Assembly: GCA_038503075.1 (NCBI GenBank)
Contig: JBCAML010000010.1
Location: 496,001 to 560,000, forward strand
Origin: Gyromitra esculenta
Lineage: Eukaryota; Ascomycota; Pezizomycetes; Pezizales; Discinaceae
DNA length: 64,000 bases
Direction: 5' to 3'
Shown in pieces: positions 25,301-38,374 of this stretch (the first letter of the stretch is position 1; the number at the start of each line of letters is the position of its first letter). The notes beneath the pieces were generated by a model. It did not search any database. It saw only the letters and a list, made by a program, of their open reading frames with translations, and had not been told where the DNA came from. The position numbers were made by a program, and so were the translations under genes.

Positions 25301-27282
25301 TTAAACTATGGGCTAGTTACGTGATATTCGCTGCATTACTCACCACAAAAAAAGGGGAGAGCATATCGTGCCTAACGCTCATGAGGGAATATTCTATACG
25401 TATGTTATTTTCTTAGGATATCCCAGTATTCATATTTTAATATATTCTATAATTTTATCGCCTTAAATTAGATTCCTCTAATGAGTAGCAAACGAATCGG
25501 TTACGATTATGTGCACGTGCTGAATAAAATAATTAATAGTAAATAAATAAATGGGCTACAATTAAAAACCGATGTCTCACCGAGTGATATCTCATGTAGG
25601 AGTATGCGATGCATCCTGGGCTTTCGTCCAGTGTAGGAGAAAGGCTGTCAGCCCATTTCATCTACAGGAATGCTCCCAGCAGAGATAAACCAACAGAGAA
25701 TCTTGATGTTCCTCCCGCCAACATGCGAATACACAAGATAGCTCGCTCCCTTGATATACTTATGATTTCATCAGTTACCCATTTTCCAAATGCATATTAC
25801 CGTGCAAGCCTTGATGCCGAAAAGTATGGGCCCAAATAAGTATCATTGTTAAAGCGCAAATTAAAGACGCCTTTGGTTCTTAGTGTCACCGATTATCATA
25901 GTACGATGACACATATACAATAGCCAAGTCTACAGACATATATATTACTTTACCACTATAGATGGCAACTCAGAATATCTCTACTCACCTAGCCATCGCA
26001 AAGCCTAAGCACCGTCCCCATTCACATTGGCGTTAAAAAAAAGCTGCAGGTGTCCCAGGTAGGAAAGTAGTTAAACCAAGTCCCCGACCCATCCCTGGCA
26101 AGAACGATTATCCGAATCCCAAGTCCTGCAGGCCCGCAAGATGACCAGAAACCCGGAGAAACTCGAAGGGTGACAAATCCGGCAACTGTCAAAAACTTCG
26201 CGGGTATCTGCAGACACTCGAGCTCTCCGAATTTCGACTAACTGGTATCTCTAACACCGATCCAACTACGACCATACGCTACTTGCATATTCCACCCCCT
26301 TACCAGCCACCCCACCCCCACCCCTACCCCGGCCGGCGCCGTGACAGCCGTTGATGTTTTGCGTGCGCCATAGCCGAGAAGTCAGACAAATAGCATGCAG
26401 GAGAAGAGTTAGAAGAGACGCAATATAATATAAATCTGTATGGATCTTCACTATTAACCCAATATATACCCGATTCCGAAAACACGGGCCCTCAGAAGAT
26501 ATACTGGAAAACGGGCAATTGGGTGGTTAATCGAAATTTTGGCCATTGAAATATAGGGTGGGTCTGTCACGTACTAGCCCCCTACCCTGACCCGCAATTT
26601 ACGATTGATGAAGAAATCTCTGCTGGTTTCAGAAAATTTCCCAGCTGCCCAGTACCCAAGTAAATACTACGCAGTCGAAAATGAGTGAGGGGGAAAAAAT
26701 TGAAACCACGAAATGCTCTTTTCTTTCTTTTAGCTAATGCGCCTATGCCCTCAATCCCTCTTATTTCCCTGCCGCGCCTGCATAGTCTAAGCTAACAAAC
26801 AAAACAGCAGACGTGACAACTCAGCATCCAGCGCTGCAAAAGAAAGTACTGTATCTCAAACTTCCCATCCTATACCCTATAGCAGAACATAACCAACTCA
26901 TGGCTATCCTTTGCACTAAAAAGAAAGGTAAGAAAAACCCCCCAGGTTTTGAGCATACCCGTAAAAAAAAAAAAAGCCTGTGAAAAGAATATGCTGGGAC
27001 CCCCAAGTCCAAAGCCTCCCAAAAACATAAACATGAAAAATGAAAGGGTAACTAATAAGTGAAAACGCTTGCCCCAAAACACCATAAGTAACCAAAGAGA
27101 GAAAAAAGAATCAACGGATGGAAGATCTAGATACAAAACATTAATGAGTGGTGGCCGTTGATGTAACCCCAAAAACCCAAACGATATCGCCATGTCCCAT
27201 AACCCTGATAGAAATAATAGAATCGAAATATCCAGTCAAAATGATAAACAAACCCCCAAAAAACAAAAAGACGCCCCCCTCC
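22333..27282. other. Long gene-poor region
   Basis: Almost 5 kb, AT-rich, with no supportable gene. Both flanking genes end into it. Open frames (for example 24072-24362, 25609-25839, 26870-27193) have no recognisable domain and are shadowed by frames on the other strand. One TACATGTA lies at 22884. Poly-A/T runs are scattered throughout. Confidence 0.5.
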
Positions 27283-30200
27283 CTAATGCTGGCCGACATG
27301 AAGTGGTTTCCGAGCCCAGCCAACTAACGATCGCCACCCAGAGCCTTTCTCCTTAGCTTCGTTCAATACTTGTCCAACCGTATCCACAGCCAACTGCCAC
27401 TCCCCATCGTTCGCTTCGGCACTGATCTTCAACATCCATTTTTCCCAAATCCAGCTACCAACTAGCCCCGTAATTGGCGATGCGTTCTCGAGACTTCCTT
27501 TCTTAGGCCCCGCGTCTTCCCAGGCCTCCATTTTTCTTCTGACCTCTTCCTTGACCATTTCCAGATCTTGTGATTCGTGCTGCGGCAGATGTATATCTCC
27601 CTTCGAAGGAACCTTCGGCTTCGAGCTTGGCGGTGCCATTGGTAGAAACAACCAAGTACGTTTAATTTCTCCAAATCCCGCTCTATTTAGCCTAGAAACC
27701 CAGCGCTTGGTCGGCGTTGGGTCGTAACCCTTGGACTCGAGACTCTGGCCAAACTTCTCAGACAGATCAGAACCCAGCGGCCCAGCATTAATGATGTCAT
27801 TGTCAAAAAGCGAAAATTCCAAGTGGCCACCCGGTTTCAACACTCGGAGGCATTCTTCGAGACAGAGATCATATTCATCCTGATTCTGTTCCGGTAATCT
27901 GAAAGGAGCTGTAGTCTTCAGGGTCAGGTAAATAGTCCGAGCAGAGACGACGTCAAAGTGATCAGACGGGAATGGCAGCCTCCAAAGGTTAGACACAATG
28001 AGATGTCGATGATTCTTAGGCCCACGATATTTATCCGCCGAAAGCGGGGTGTCTTGATGCTCAGCATCATCCGCCGCGGATTTTCCTTGAGTACGAGTCG
28101 TGACAGTGTAAACCTTCGCTTTTGGGTAATCGTAGGCGCAGTGCCAGCCCCAATCCGCTACATAAACATTAGAAACCGTACAAGGAACTTCGATAAGAGC
28201 GTTCATACCGATAGGTAATCCACCCAGGTCAAGGACTCGTCTCCGTTCATGGTCTGCAACGGAAACCTCAACCATAACGTTCTCAAGCATCTGTGTAGCT
28301 CGTTGGTCCATCTTAATCGTCGCTCGTCTTGTCAACCGTTTCGCCGAGGCCGCCAACAATGTCTCATGCCCTGGACTGATCACAACTCTTCCGAAATTCA
28401 TCCACCTCAGAGCCATCAATGCCCACAGACTAGTCAGAATCTCTTCGCCAACTTCTCTCTGTCTAGCATTTGCAGAAGTAGACCCCGGCATCTTCGGAGT
28501 ACCGGACTTTCTTTTGTTCATACCCGCAATAAGTGGGTAGTCTTTTCGAAGATGTGAGCAAATCCTCTGAGCTTGCAAAGCATCAAAGCGGGGCATCCGG
28601 TGAACGAATGGATCAAGATCTCCAGAACCTTTGATGAATGCTCGAAATGCTCGAAGATATGATGTATCTTTGGTATCGTCGTCCTCTTTTTCAGGTGTAG
28701 GGGCTTGTTCATCGGAATCCCTCATTGCGGGGGTCGATTTGGATTCTTCCGGCTTCGCGGCAGCACCATTTGATTTCGCAATACCATCTCCTTCGGTTAC
28801 CAACAGCTCCGGTACAACTCCCTTCGCATACATGTCGCCCTCGGCTACCTCTTTGAAGGTATCAGTTGTTTCCGCCAAATTATCCATCAAGGTTTCGATG
28901 GATTTGTTCGTTGAGGCTGACACGTCGCCAGGGTTCTCGGTCGGAAGATCGTCTAATGACACCTGAGTCATTTCTGCTGATACTCGGGAAGATGTTTCTT
29001 CGTCGGTGGTGATATCTTTGCTGAAGAATAATGGTAAAACTCCAAGGCCGTCAGCTTCATCAAACAAAAGTGACATTCCCTTGGGAATAAAGTCGTCGTC
29101 CGCCGGGTTCGTCTCATAAGCGGGTTGCCGTGGTGTATAAGACCGGCTTGTAAGCGCCGGGCTTTTCGTCGCGTGACTCGGAGACTCCGTCCAAGTATCC
29201 GAAGCGCCAGGAATAAACGACGAGTAAAATAGCGTTGGAGACGGGATGTTAATTATCCCCAATCCCTCGGGAACTAATGTGGGATACTCTCCCAATTTAC
29301 TTAACCGTTTGCTGTAGCGATTCTGTCCAGCTGGGGCGGCAGGAGGCGGTCGGTGTGGAGGCGGGCCGGGAGATGCAACATATATTTCTTCCGGTTCTTC
29401 GGTTGATGCAAGGTTCGTTGTGTCCAACACGAAAATCTTTGGCTTTGGTGGGGGTGTTGGAGGGGCATCATAAATGGCGATATCAGGAACGGCTAGAGAT
29501 TCGTCTACAGATGCAGCTGCACTACGAGGAGGAGTAGTAACATCAAGCGACCTTCTCCATAATTTTGGGGGGGGGATCGGCGGAGGAGGAGAATTCGATC
29601 CACTTTGTCTCATGTCGTCTTGCATTGGAACACTGCGAGGGACAGATCTTGCTCTGGGATTTATCGGGATTTCATCGACCTCAAGCCGCAGCAGCAAAAA
29701 ACCATCCTCGTCTTCATTACCGTCCTCAGGAAGAGAATCTTCATTAATATCTTCGTCTAAAGAGTCGTCGAACAAATCTTCATATTCTCCATATAACGCG
29801 TCTTGCCCTTTGAGACCTCGTGCCGGTCGAGTCCGATTTTTTCGAAATGTTGTTGGGTCGAATTCGGTATTGTCATTATAGCTAGACTGTAAATTTTTGC
29901 GGCCTCGAGTAAGGAAACTTTTTGAACGGCTTGACATTGTTGAAGTTCCTGTATTGCTTGTGCCCACGGAAGCCGTGGGCGACCCAGTTCTCTTATTAAA
30001 GGCCCCCTTTGACATCCTTGTCGAATTTCGAGGGGAAGTCGACGATTGGGAGTCGGAGGAACCCCAGGGCGAGAATGGTCGTTGCAAGGGGTCCGGAACA
30101 ACCATTGAGCTAGTGGGCGAACTGGGTTTCGTCGAGGGAGCAGACGTCGGCGCCGTCGAATACATGGAAGAGGCGGCCCGCCGCGGGGATCTTGACTTTG

Positions 30201-30483
30201 TACCCATTCTGAACATGTTGATAGATGAAAACAAGGGGGTACCTGAAGAGGAAGACGATCGTGAACGACGAGTATAGGGGAACGGAATAACAGGGACAAG
30301 AACTGGAGGGGACGGGGTATTGTTATTGCAATGTGGAGCACGGTGGGGCGGGACAGATGAGGTTCGTACGGAAGACGTATAGTGGCCCGCCCACGGAGTC
30401 AGTTGCCGTTCGTCTTTGGGAGAGTTGCGAGGTTCACCTGTACCAGCGCTCAGACGTAGCAGAGGCGGTGGAGGCTGTCTCAT
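27283..30483 (-). CDS. Large methyltransferase-domain protein with disordered N-terminus
   Basis: A single exon of 1066 codons. Residues 1 to about 650 are low-complexity and rich in Ser, Pro, Thr and Arg. They hold proline runs (PPPPIPPPKLW, PPTPPPKPK) and acidic patches. The C-terminal 400 residues are folded and contain RVLDLGGLPIG, LWRLPFPSDHFDVVSARTIY and ECLRVLKPGGHLEFSLFD. This order of glycine motif, FDVV and LKPGGxL is that of class I SAM-dependent methyltransferases. The glycine motif (DLGG) is shorter than the classical DxGxGxG, so catalysis is uncertain. Substrate and location are unknown. A second in-frame ATG at 30216 (MFRMGTKSRSPRR) could be the true start. The gene is convergent with nothing nearby. 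Confidence 0.82.
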   Translation of the reverse strand: MRQPPPPLLRLSAGTGEPRNSPKDERQLTPWAGHYTSSVRTSSVPPHRAPHCNNNTPSPPVLVPVIPFPYTRRSRSSSSSGTPLFSSINMFRMGTKSRSPRRAASSMYSTAPTSAPSTKPSSPTSSMVVPDPLQRPFSPWGSSDSQSSTSPRNSTRMSKGAFNKRTGSPTASVGTSNTGTSTMSSRSKSFLTRGRKNLQSSYNDNTEFDPTTFRKNRTRPARGLKGQDALYGEYEDLFDDSLDEDINEDSLPEDGNEDEDGFLLLRLEVDEIPINPRARSVPRSVPMQDDMRQSGSNSPPPPIPPPKLWRRSLDVTTPPRSAAASVDESLAVPDIAIYDAPPTPPPKPKIFVLDTTNLASTEEPEEIYVASPGPPPHRPPPAAPAGQNRYSKRLSKLGEYPTLVPEGLGIINIPSPTLFYSSFIPGASDTWTESPSHATKSPALTSRSYTPRQPAYETNPADDDFIPKGMSLLFDEADGLGVLPLFFSKDITTDEETSSRVSAEMTQVSLDDLPTENPGDVSASTNKSIETLMDNLAETTDTFKEVAEGDMYAKGVVPELLVTEGDGIAKSNGAAAKPEESKSTPAMRDSDEQAPTPEKEDDDTKDTSYLRAFRAFIKGSGDLDPFVHRMPRFDALQAQRICSHLRKDYPLIAGMNKRKSGTPKMPGSTSANARQREVGEEILTSLWALMALRWMNFGRVVISPGHETLLAASAKRLTRRATIKMDQRATQMLENVMVEVSVADHERRRVLDLGGLPIGMNALIEVPCTVSNVYVADWGWHCAYDYPKAKVYTVTTRTQGKSAADDAEHQDTPLSADKYRGPKNHRHLIVSNLWRLPFPSDHFDVVSARTIYLTLKTTAPFRLPEQNQDEYDLCLEECLRVLKPGGHLEFSLFDNDIINAGPLGSDLSEKFGQSLESKGYDPTPTKRWVSRLNRAGFGEIKRTWLFLPMAPPSSKPKVPSKGDIHLPQHESQDLEMVKEEVRRKMEAWEDAGPKKGSLENASPITGLVGSWIWEKWMLKISAEANDGEWQLAVDTVGQVLNEAKEKGSGWRSLVGWARKPLHVGQH

Positions 30484-30859
30484 TTGAAGGGACCAGATTC
30501 GTCACAGTGAATATTGTAATTGGTATACAGCGAGAGTGATATAGAGGTGTGGCAGGAGACCAGGGTAAGGACCTTTTTGGTGCAAGAAGCTAGAGTGCTG
30601 AGGAATCAACCAGGGTACTCAAAATAAAGCGACGCTCCTTTCCTTGGAATTACCTTTTTTTTTTTCTTTCGTTTCTTTTGATATCAGGAGATATCAAGGG
30701 GTCAGGGCAAATAGGGACCGATGCCGGGCATCTAACGCTCTGATATGCAGGTTGCGCTACCTACCAGACTGGTGGGAAGAGGCTCTTCTCAATGGGTGCT
30801 CGAAATCCACCACAATTTCTTTTGACTGACACTAAAAGACGATAAGCATATAGAAGTGT
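30484..30859. other. Upstream region of the methyltransferase gene
   Basis: About 380 bp holding the probable promoter of the minus-strand methyltransferase gene. It includes a T-run at about 30655-30669. I see no gene. Confidence 0.45.
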
Positions 30860-31153
30860 TCAGAATCCAAACAAAGTAGCCTGAGTGAGCAAGAGGAAGT
30901 AAGGCCAGCAAGAATGCGGGGGAATAGCCTCCATCTCTATACTTACAGAAAGCCAAGTCATGTGCATCTTGATTCTTTCCGATTCTGTACTGTTTAGTAC
31001 TGCATGCTTTTCTTTTTCTCCGCCGTATCTTTTTGGACGACCTTCTCCGAAACCCATGGATGCGAAGAAGGCGAATGTGGCAAGGTTAAGCATCATCATC
31101 ATGCAAGTAAGCGACCTCCAGAGATGCAGCTTTGAGATGGCACACCTACCCAT
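30860..31153 (-). CDS. Possible small membrane protein, function unknown
   Basis: A minus-strand frame from the ATG at 31153 is open to the TGA at 30860-30862. It contains a perfect GTAAGT donor (30946) and a CTCAG acceptor (30881). Removing those 66 nt, a multiple of three without a stop, gives 75 residues, and unspliced it gives 97. The product has one hydrophobic stretch (MMMMLNLATFAFFASMGFG) and then a charged segment (RPKRYGGEKEKHAVLNSTES). A single membrane segment followed by a charged tail resembles many small mitochondrial inner-membrane subunits, but I recognise no family. It could equally be leader sequence. Confidence 0.3.
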   Translation of the reverse strand: MGRCAISKLHLWRSLTCMMMMLNLATFAFFASMGFGEGRPKRYGGEKEKHAVLNSTESERIKMHMTWLSVSIEMEAIPPHSCWPYFLLLTQATLFGF

Positions 31154-34100
31154 TCACTCGCTCCGAAAGCGGAATCGTGCTCCCATCTGGGAGAAACAGC
31201 AACAGAAGATGGAATAAAAGAGGGGTTGTGTATGGGTTTCAGTTGTCTTGTGTTCAACTGCATGGCGCATCGATACAATTGGGAAGGACAAAACACAAGT
31301 TACTGTTTTTCGGTCTTCCTTTTTCACTCCCCACATTTTCTGCACAGTTTCCTCTCTCGCCATTGCACATGGACATCTTCAACGTCCTCCTCTAACCAGC
31401 CAATACTCTTGCTTCCCGGAAAATCCCCATCCAAATATCTCCATATTAATTATCCGTAAAGATACGGTTTAGGGTTCGCGCGCGCTTCGAGCCATCAAAC
31501 CCCACGCACTTTCGGAGAATCTACAACTACATCCTCTGCAACGAGATCTCCGCCTCAAGGTTCTTCGGAACCCTTCCTCTTGTCTTCGTCATTGTCAAGT
31601 GAGGTACATTGTCTCAGTTGAGCCTTAACTTTCAACCAACCGTAGCGCCCACGGATGTCGGCAGATTACGCCATTTATTAAAACGTGTTCTTGTATATGC
31701 TTTTTAGGGACGAGAAGCCCGTGAAACATTTCCTTTCAGTTTTCTACAGACCTTCTGGAAAAACTCTAGATTTATCTCCATTGGTGTTCCGATCCCAAAT
31801 CCCAATCTAGCACACATTTATCTACACCCTTGTGAGGACCTCCCAGACACACATACACACGCACACATATACACATCCACCAGTTGTGATACGCGTGTAT
31901 ACGAAGTTCACGGGTAGACACATGCAGTAATACTAATGTACTAAATAGCAGGGAGGAGAGATCGACTGCTCTCTAAGGCAAATCGCTTGCAGCACCCCGG
32001 GGGCTGTAAGCCCCCACCCAAACAAAGGAGCGCGCCGCCAAGCCCTAGGCACAAGAGCTCCCTCACGAGACGTGCAGAAATACCGTTCAACAAACCCTAC
32101 TTCTTGTCCGGGTATACCGGGTATATAAATGGGGGATTGAGCAAGCCGATCGCTTTGACCTTCAAAAGAGCCATTCTGCTGAGAAAGACTAAAAACCACA
32201 GGCCCCACACAACACGCCAGAATCAAGCCATAAGCCGAGTCTAAAGCTCCCGAGCCGCTTTTTGTCTCCGCGAAGCCTATCCGACATTGCGGGATAAGTT
32301 ATGCGTTATATAAAGCGACCCTTGGACCGCGAACTAGTGAGGCCCAGGCGCAGCCAAGTTGACTAATGGGATCTTAGCTTTAAACAATCTAAAGCTACAG
32401 GAATGGAATGGAACAGTAGCGACAAACTGCCGACGGCTATCCCCTCGTCTAATAAAACATGCGAACGATATGGGAATCGTGCTAACATTAAGTATCCGCG
32501 TCGCTAGGTATTAGACGAGAAGCAGTACGCGAACGCGCTTGTGCTGTATCCTATAAACGACACTAAGTTTCGTTCCAAACGGAAATGCTAAAAACCCTTT
32601 AAAACGCTGTAGTTGTCTCTGCGACACCCCGAAAAAAATTCTATTTATAATTGAGGTCGCGATTACTTCGCCGCGCGCCACTCTGGAGAGAACGGACATT
32701 GATCTACTAAATTCATAAACAGTACGCTGTCTCTCGGGCAATTTGTATAACCAGTACGAAGGTATGAATTGACATATCAACATATCATACTGTAGGTTTC
32801 ACCCAATCGGTAGCAATGGGGATTCCGTATCACCACCTTAGTAAATACTTGTACCACCATATCTTGCTCTAACTAGAATAGGAAAGGGAGTAGAATACTG
32901 CAAGGAAGGAAGACCTGCATAGCCTCACATATTGAGATCTGCTCTAACCGTAAGCTCGCAGCGCAGGAAGCTGCTCAGGATCACGACGCCATGCGAATTA
33001 GAGCGCAAGAAAGAGCCGTCATGGCGGATATCAGAACCCATATCAGACAGCTTCTATCATCATCAGGCTTCCTACTGGCCAAATCCCCTCGTAAACTGAT
33101 ATCCACTCTAAAGCACTCACACCATCCCAGTTATTTCGAGATTTTTTATGATACTTTACGCCACCACTTGCATGTCTCATCCATTCCATCGCAAACCAAC
33201 GTCATCAAAACCTCTCCAACCTTTCCAACCAGCCCCCTCCTTTGATGATATCGCTGGACACTATGTGCCGTCTTTCCTTGCGTGAACCCGGAGTGCAGAT
33301 CGAGGTACTTGGAGCATTATTAGATTATAATTATATCCCAGTACTGGGAAATATAAGATACATGTAGCCTAGGGAATCGCTCATATTCGAGACTTCCAGG
33401 TCTAAAAGTTTACGTGTCCTATCAAAAACAAGGAAAATAGCACCACGATGGAGTTCACTTGGGGTTGAGCACTCAAGCCAGGGGCAAGACGTGGTGGGTG
33501 AGGAAACTTATCAACAAGGACGAAACAATAAGAGCTATCGTTTCATAAAATTTAGACCTAAGATGTAAGCGTACCGACACACCCGTAAAGGCTACAAGAC
33601 TTTCAAGGATGGGAAAGCTTGTTAGCGAGCGTCCCGTGTAGGTCTAGTATAAAAAAAAACTACCTCCACAAAATAAAGACACGAGAACGCCTCGCTGAAC
33701 TATCGAAATCCCCGCCTATAGCTAGCCCCTCCACTTGTAACCTCAGTATTCTAGTATGGATAGGCGCGATGTGTGGTTGGCTGTGCTAAACGCTATTGCT
33801 GGTACTGGTACAAATTAGGTACCTCAGACCAAGGTACGACAATATATCGTCACACCTGTATAAGTGGGGTTTCCGATTAACGATAACTACCTAGCACATG
33901 CGTCCATATATATCCCCAGGTGCATGTATATACACGTGTAAGTGCAAGTAATTATATCACTATTCATCTTTTAATTGCACAGGTATCCAGTAGGAGTACC
34001 GAGAGAAGCCATACCTCGTCCTCTAGTGAAAATAACAGCTCTCCGTCCCGTCCACAAGGCACATAACTAATCGCCCACCAGCATACTTCTTCAGGGCGGG

Positions 34101-37100
34101 GATACCCTGGTGTTCTAAATAAATAAGGGTTCGCATATTTTCAGGGCTGTGGCCTGCTCAGTGCTACAATCGCTATGTACCCCGCACAACACCTAGGTAA
34201 TATTGGGCCAGTGTTGGTAGTTCAACTCTTCTAGTCCCCTGTCTCACCACCGCGCGCACGGCTTGATCTTCCCTGATTCGTCATTCATTGCATATGTATC
34301 TCGGTTAATCTTCAAGTTCTTCTAGATAAACGTTCGCTGTGAACATCAAGACGAAACTCTTTCGAGACTAACTCCGGGCCCTTTGTAGCGGCGGTACTGT
34401 TGTTTCTGAAGCCCGTTGCATCCTCTTCTGCATACAACGGTGGTTTATATTGCCCCTTCGAGAACATGAGACACCACTTAAACCTGTACGATATCTCTCC
34501 ACAAAAAGAGCAGGGACCAGGATCGACTCAATAAAAAGCTAGTAAAGGAATAGCTATGACGATCCAACTCTTGTTTTTCTCGGGATGATCCTTCTGAGTC
34601 CATGGGTAGGTAAGTGCGATGCCTCGGATACACGCGTAACACGAAAGATAAACCATCGGATACTTTACCAATGGCGATGGAATCTTAGAAGACCCGACAT
34701 ATTTAGATCTTAGAGGGGATAATTTGCAACCCTGAGCCATGCAAATACAATTACGGAATGCATAATTCCATACTCTACCGTATCCCGAAAAGGGTTTCTT
34801 GTGGTACAAATAATAATATAAGCGATGTACCGGTATCCGTATCTGGGGCGCAAGCAACGAAAGTTTTACGTTGATGTCTCGTTAAGACATGTCTGCCCCT
34901 GTCTAGAAGTTTTAAGACACTACTTCAGATCGGGGCACCGTTACTGACACATAATAATCATTGCGAATATAAAGACAGCCAGCCACAAGTGCACAAAACA
35001 AACTGCTGGCGGTGAGAAATCCGGTGCTGACTTCATAAAACCATCAAGCTGTAGGTTCTGACGGGTGTCGCCACAACGTCAGATTCAGATTCGTCACCGT
35101 AATCATTAGGGCAGCAAAAAAAAAAAGTCGCCATCTGAGATCTGCTTGACATTGTTGACAGCTCTATCCAGGGGAAGTTTTTCCCAAATGGGTCTGACCG
35201 CACGAATGATCAAAAGCAATTTCTCGAGGAAGTTCAAAATCATCGCTTGGAGAAACATGTTTGGAGCCAACTGGGTAGAGTGTCCGTTCTCGGGAAAACA
35301 CTGTAATTCGCCAGCAGCCCGGTCCTCAGAGCTCAACCTCTGCTTGCTGTGAAAACTCTAACCAGCGGGTCGGGATGATCCGCGGCGGCTCGAGCATATC
35401 ACAAGTCCCAATGAACGGGATCGCTGCAGAGCTGAGAGCACGGTTCAGCACATGCCAAAATCAATCTAATTTCAAGAGAGGCCGAGTCCCGGCATAGCAG
35501 GCGAACTGGAATGTGTTTGAATGTATTGCATTTGCCACTACCTGAAAATGTTAAAAACAGAGGAAACGGAAGTAAGAATACAACATGTAATCTGGCAGAC
35601 AAACAAATCCCATGCTGGGACACAAAAAAAGTCGAAACCGATCGTCGTGATATACAATGCTGAATAAGACATTCATTTAAGAGAACTTGAATGCGGTCAG
35701 TCCTGACATGATGGTATTCTAGAAGTGGTTGGCAGACAAGGTTTACAATCTGTGTTGATCACGGGGTTGTTATTACAGATTACGGGCAGGGGGCCTTGCT
35801 ATTCTAAGTTATACCGCTTCTCCGTACTGTGTGCTATTCTTCATGACTCTTCATCTCCTTATTCCACCTATCGTCAACAAAAGAGTCACGCGGGGAAGGG
35901 CGTGCCTCCGAAAGGGTAATGCTCCGCGATTTCGCCTGGGCCTTCTGGGCGAATGATAAACCCCGAGGGTCTAGAAACCCCCCGAAGCCCTAGCCCTGAA
36001 AACATGGTAAATACCTGCAAAATATACGATGCCAAAACCCTGATCCTATGAACTGGGTATTTTTTGCTAGGTGTGAAGCTGGAGCCCGGACACAGTTACC
36101 TGGCCTGGTCAAGTCATTTCCGCGCTGTAAGGGAAAACGTTTAGCATACCATGTTTCTAATGAGTTTGTATGCCGGATACTTTAGCTTTGGCACACATAC
36201 CCCCACATAGCGTGCTATGACATTGATTTTTTATTAATGTAACCCCTAGAGTTGTCTTATTCCTTTCAACCGTTCTGGCAGCACGAAGTGGCACTAGCAA
36301 TGAAGATCCAGCAGTAAAACCGTAACAAAGGGCTTTATAATTAAATATCTGACAGTAAGTTTCATTGAAGGGTCCCAAAATCAGTGGCTCAGCTAATAAG
36401 AAGAGAGAATATGTGGCAAGGTGTAGAGTGGCTCTGATGAAATTCATAATAAGGAATAATATACAGGCGGAGTAAAAGATCAAGAACTCTAAAAGTGACA
36501 AAAAAAAGAACCATGGGCTTAGCTAAAAGAATTGATAAATTATAGCCACGGGAGAATATACATCCGCGTCACCTAAGGAAATAACCTCGGCCGGCAGGCT
36601 TGATAGCTACCGAAATTTATGTTCATACATATGTGTAGTCTGTGTTTACGTGTCCTGTTCCTACATATCTGCCCATCGATCTAGTATCGCTGTAGCGCTG
36701 ACGGGGTCATGACCGTCATCAGCTTTGCAAATCCTACCAGTGCAATCTCTTTCCATAAAAAAGATTTTCGTCAGATTTGGGCGATCGTAAGAGATACATC
36801 AATTATAAAGTACTCAAGATCGGAGGTATCTGTGGGAGTTAAGGCTAACATGGAATAGTTCGATGTGAAAACCGGGGGGGTACCGGTTGGATGAGGTGGT
36901 ATAGTTTTCGGTGAAGGACATGTATTTAATAATACTCTCTGATACGTCGTTGATGCTCCGGGTTCTGGTGCGTGTATGCGCTCTCTGAATTTCGATCATA
37001 AAAAATCACTCGAATTTTGTCGGATCAGTTGAAAACATGCATCCCAATAGTGCTTTGCTGGTTCGCGACTGGGTTAAAAGATCTTATCCAAGCATTCCCG

Positions 37101-38374
37101 CTGTAAGTATGGGAGCAGATGGTGGAACATTAATATTTGCTTGATTGATGGGCGCGCGTGGCTTCGTGTAGACCCACACACCGGTTGTGTACACTTGTTT
37201 AGAGATTTTTTTTTACCGTGTTTACGAGCTGTCCCGTGCTTTATTGTATATAGATTTACCTAGTTATAGTATGTTTAGCGGTTTAGCGGCTTTGGATTGT
37301 CTAGCTATTAGAGCTTTGCTAGGAAATACTCTGGATACCAGCCAACGGCGGAATCCCCATTATTGGTCAGAGTACTGTATATAGAAGATAAATTTCTACC
37401 TAGGAAGAACAGATAATTAAAGTCATTGAGTGATATAGATCCTGATAACACTTTACACCACACATAAATACTAATGTTAATGTTTTTGTAACGGCTAATC
37501 ATCTACGATCACTCGGTTAATATATCGCTCAGCCGGTGCTATTAGTAATCGGTTTTTTTTCTCTTGGATGTATAGTAATCTAGGCTTTAAGCTCAACTAT
37601 TTCTACAAACCAATGGGAGCGTCTTAATCAATTTACCCGGTACTGGCGATTGGGGGAACTATTGTTCTGGTTGGAGATTGGTGTATCTTAGAGGCACACA
37701 ACGTACATATATGTACGGTGATAGATGGCTGTAGTACTACATGTAGTAGATGATGGGAAGACATGAGAGTTCAAAAAATATGTAGTCCTATGGGTCTTGC
37801 TAGCTATTGCACTCTTGCTTGAGTCGTAGTGTTTCTACCGGTCTATCAAATGATACACTAATTTATATAGACAACTCGCATTGAGGTACTAGTAACACAT
37901 ATTAACTTGGCTACGTGTATTTGAATACGTTTTCTGAAGAAAGAGATATTTCATAATGGCTAGGGTTTGGACGAACCCGGTTAATTGGATGAAATATGAA
38001 TGTTGGTACATGGCCCTGGTCTGAATTTGCTCATCACCATCCCTTTGACCTTGGGGACGCGTCTAGTGAACGCGAGTAGTCTCTCACCGGGTTTTATGGA
38101 GTGGGTTTGGCTATTCAAACTTTGCGAACTTGAAGTTGAACTGCCGCACAGCCCACACCTGGAAATTCGTGAATGAGGGAGCGGGGGCGTCATATCGCGG
38201 AAGAGATTGAGCAGGATGTGAGATAAATAGGTAACTATTACCACAGTTTGCTATTTTAAGAACTGAATGATTTTTTGATTATGCAAATGCGTGATTTTCT
38301 CTTATTTAGGGGTTAGGTCTCTCCGAGCGACAGGGAGTTTACTAAAAAGGTTCTATTATCATAAAACTAAAGTT
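31154..38374. other. Long gene-poor region with probable transposon debris
   Basis: Over 7 kb without a supportable gene. Part of it (about 31950-32790) is noticeably richer in CG dinucleotides than its surroundings. It contains a 90-codon minus-strand frame at 32511-32783 of unknown content. A (CA)n-like run lies near 31852-31872. TACATGTA occurs at 33359 and 37738, and a 16-bp perfect palindrome at 37702-37717. Other open frames here are short and overlapping. Confidence 0.45.

Noticed and set aside
30715..30800. Minus-strand segment resembling tRNA D-arm and anticodon arm (GGTAGCGCAACC, CTGCATATCAG)
   Set aside because: No T-arm with GGTTCGA-type loop and no pairing acceptor ends were found.
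32511..32783. 90-codon minus-strand frame as a transposase or reverse transcriptase fragment
   Set aside because: I could not match it to any transposon protein motif. It is mentioned only as part of the CG-rich island.
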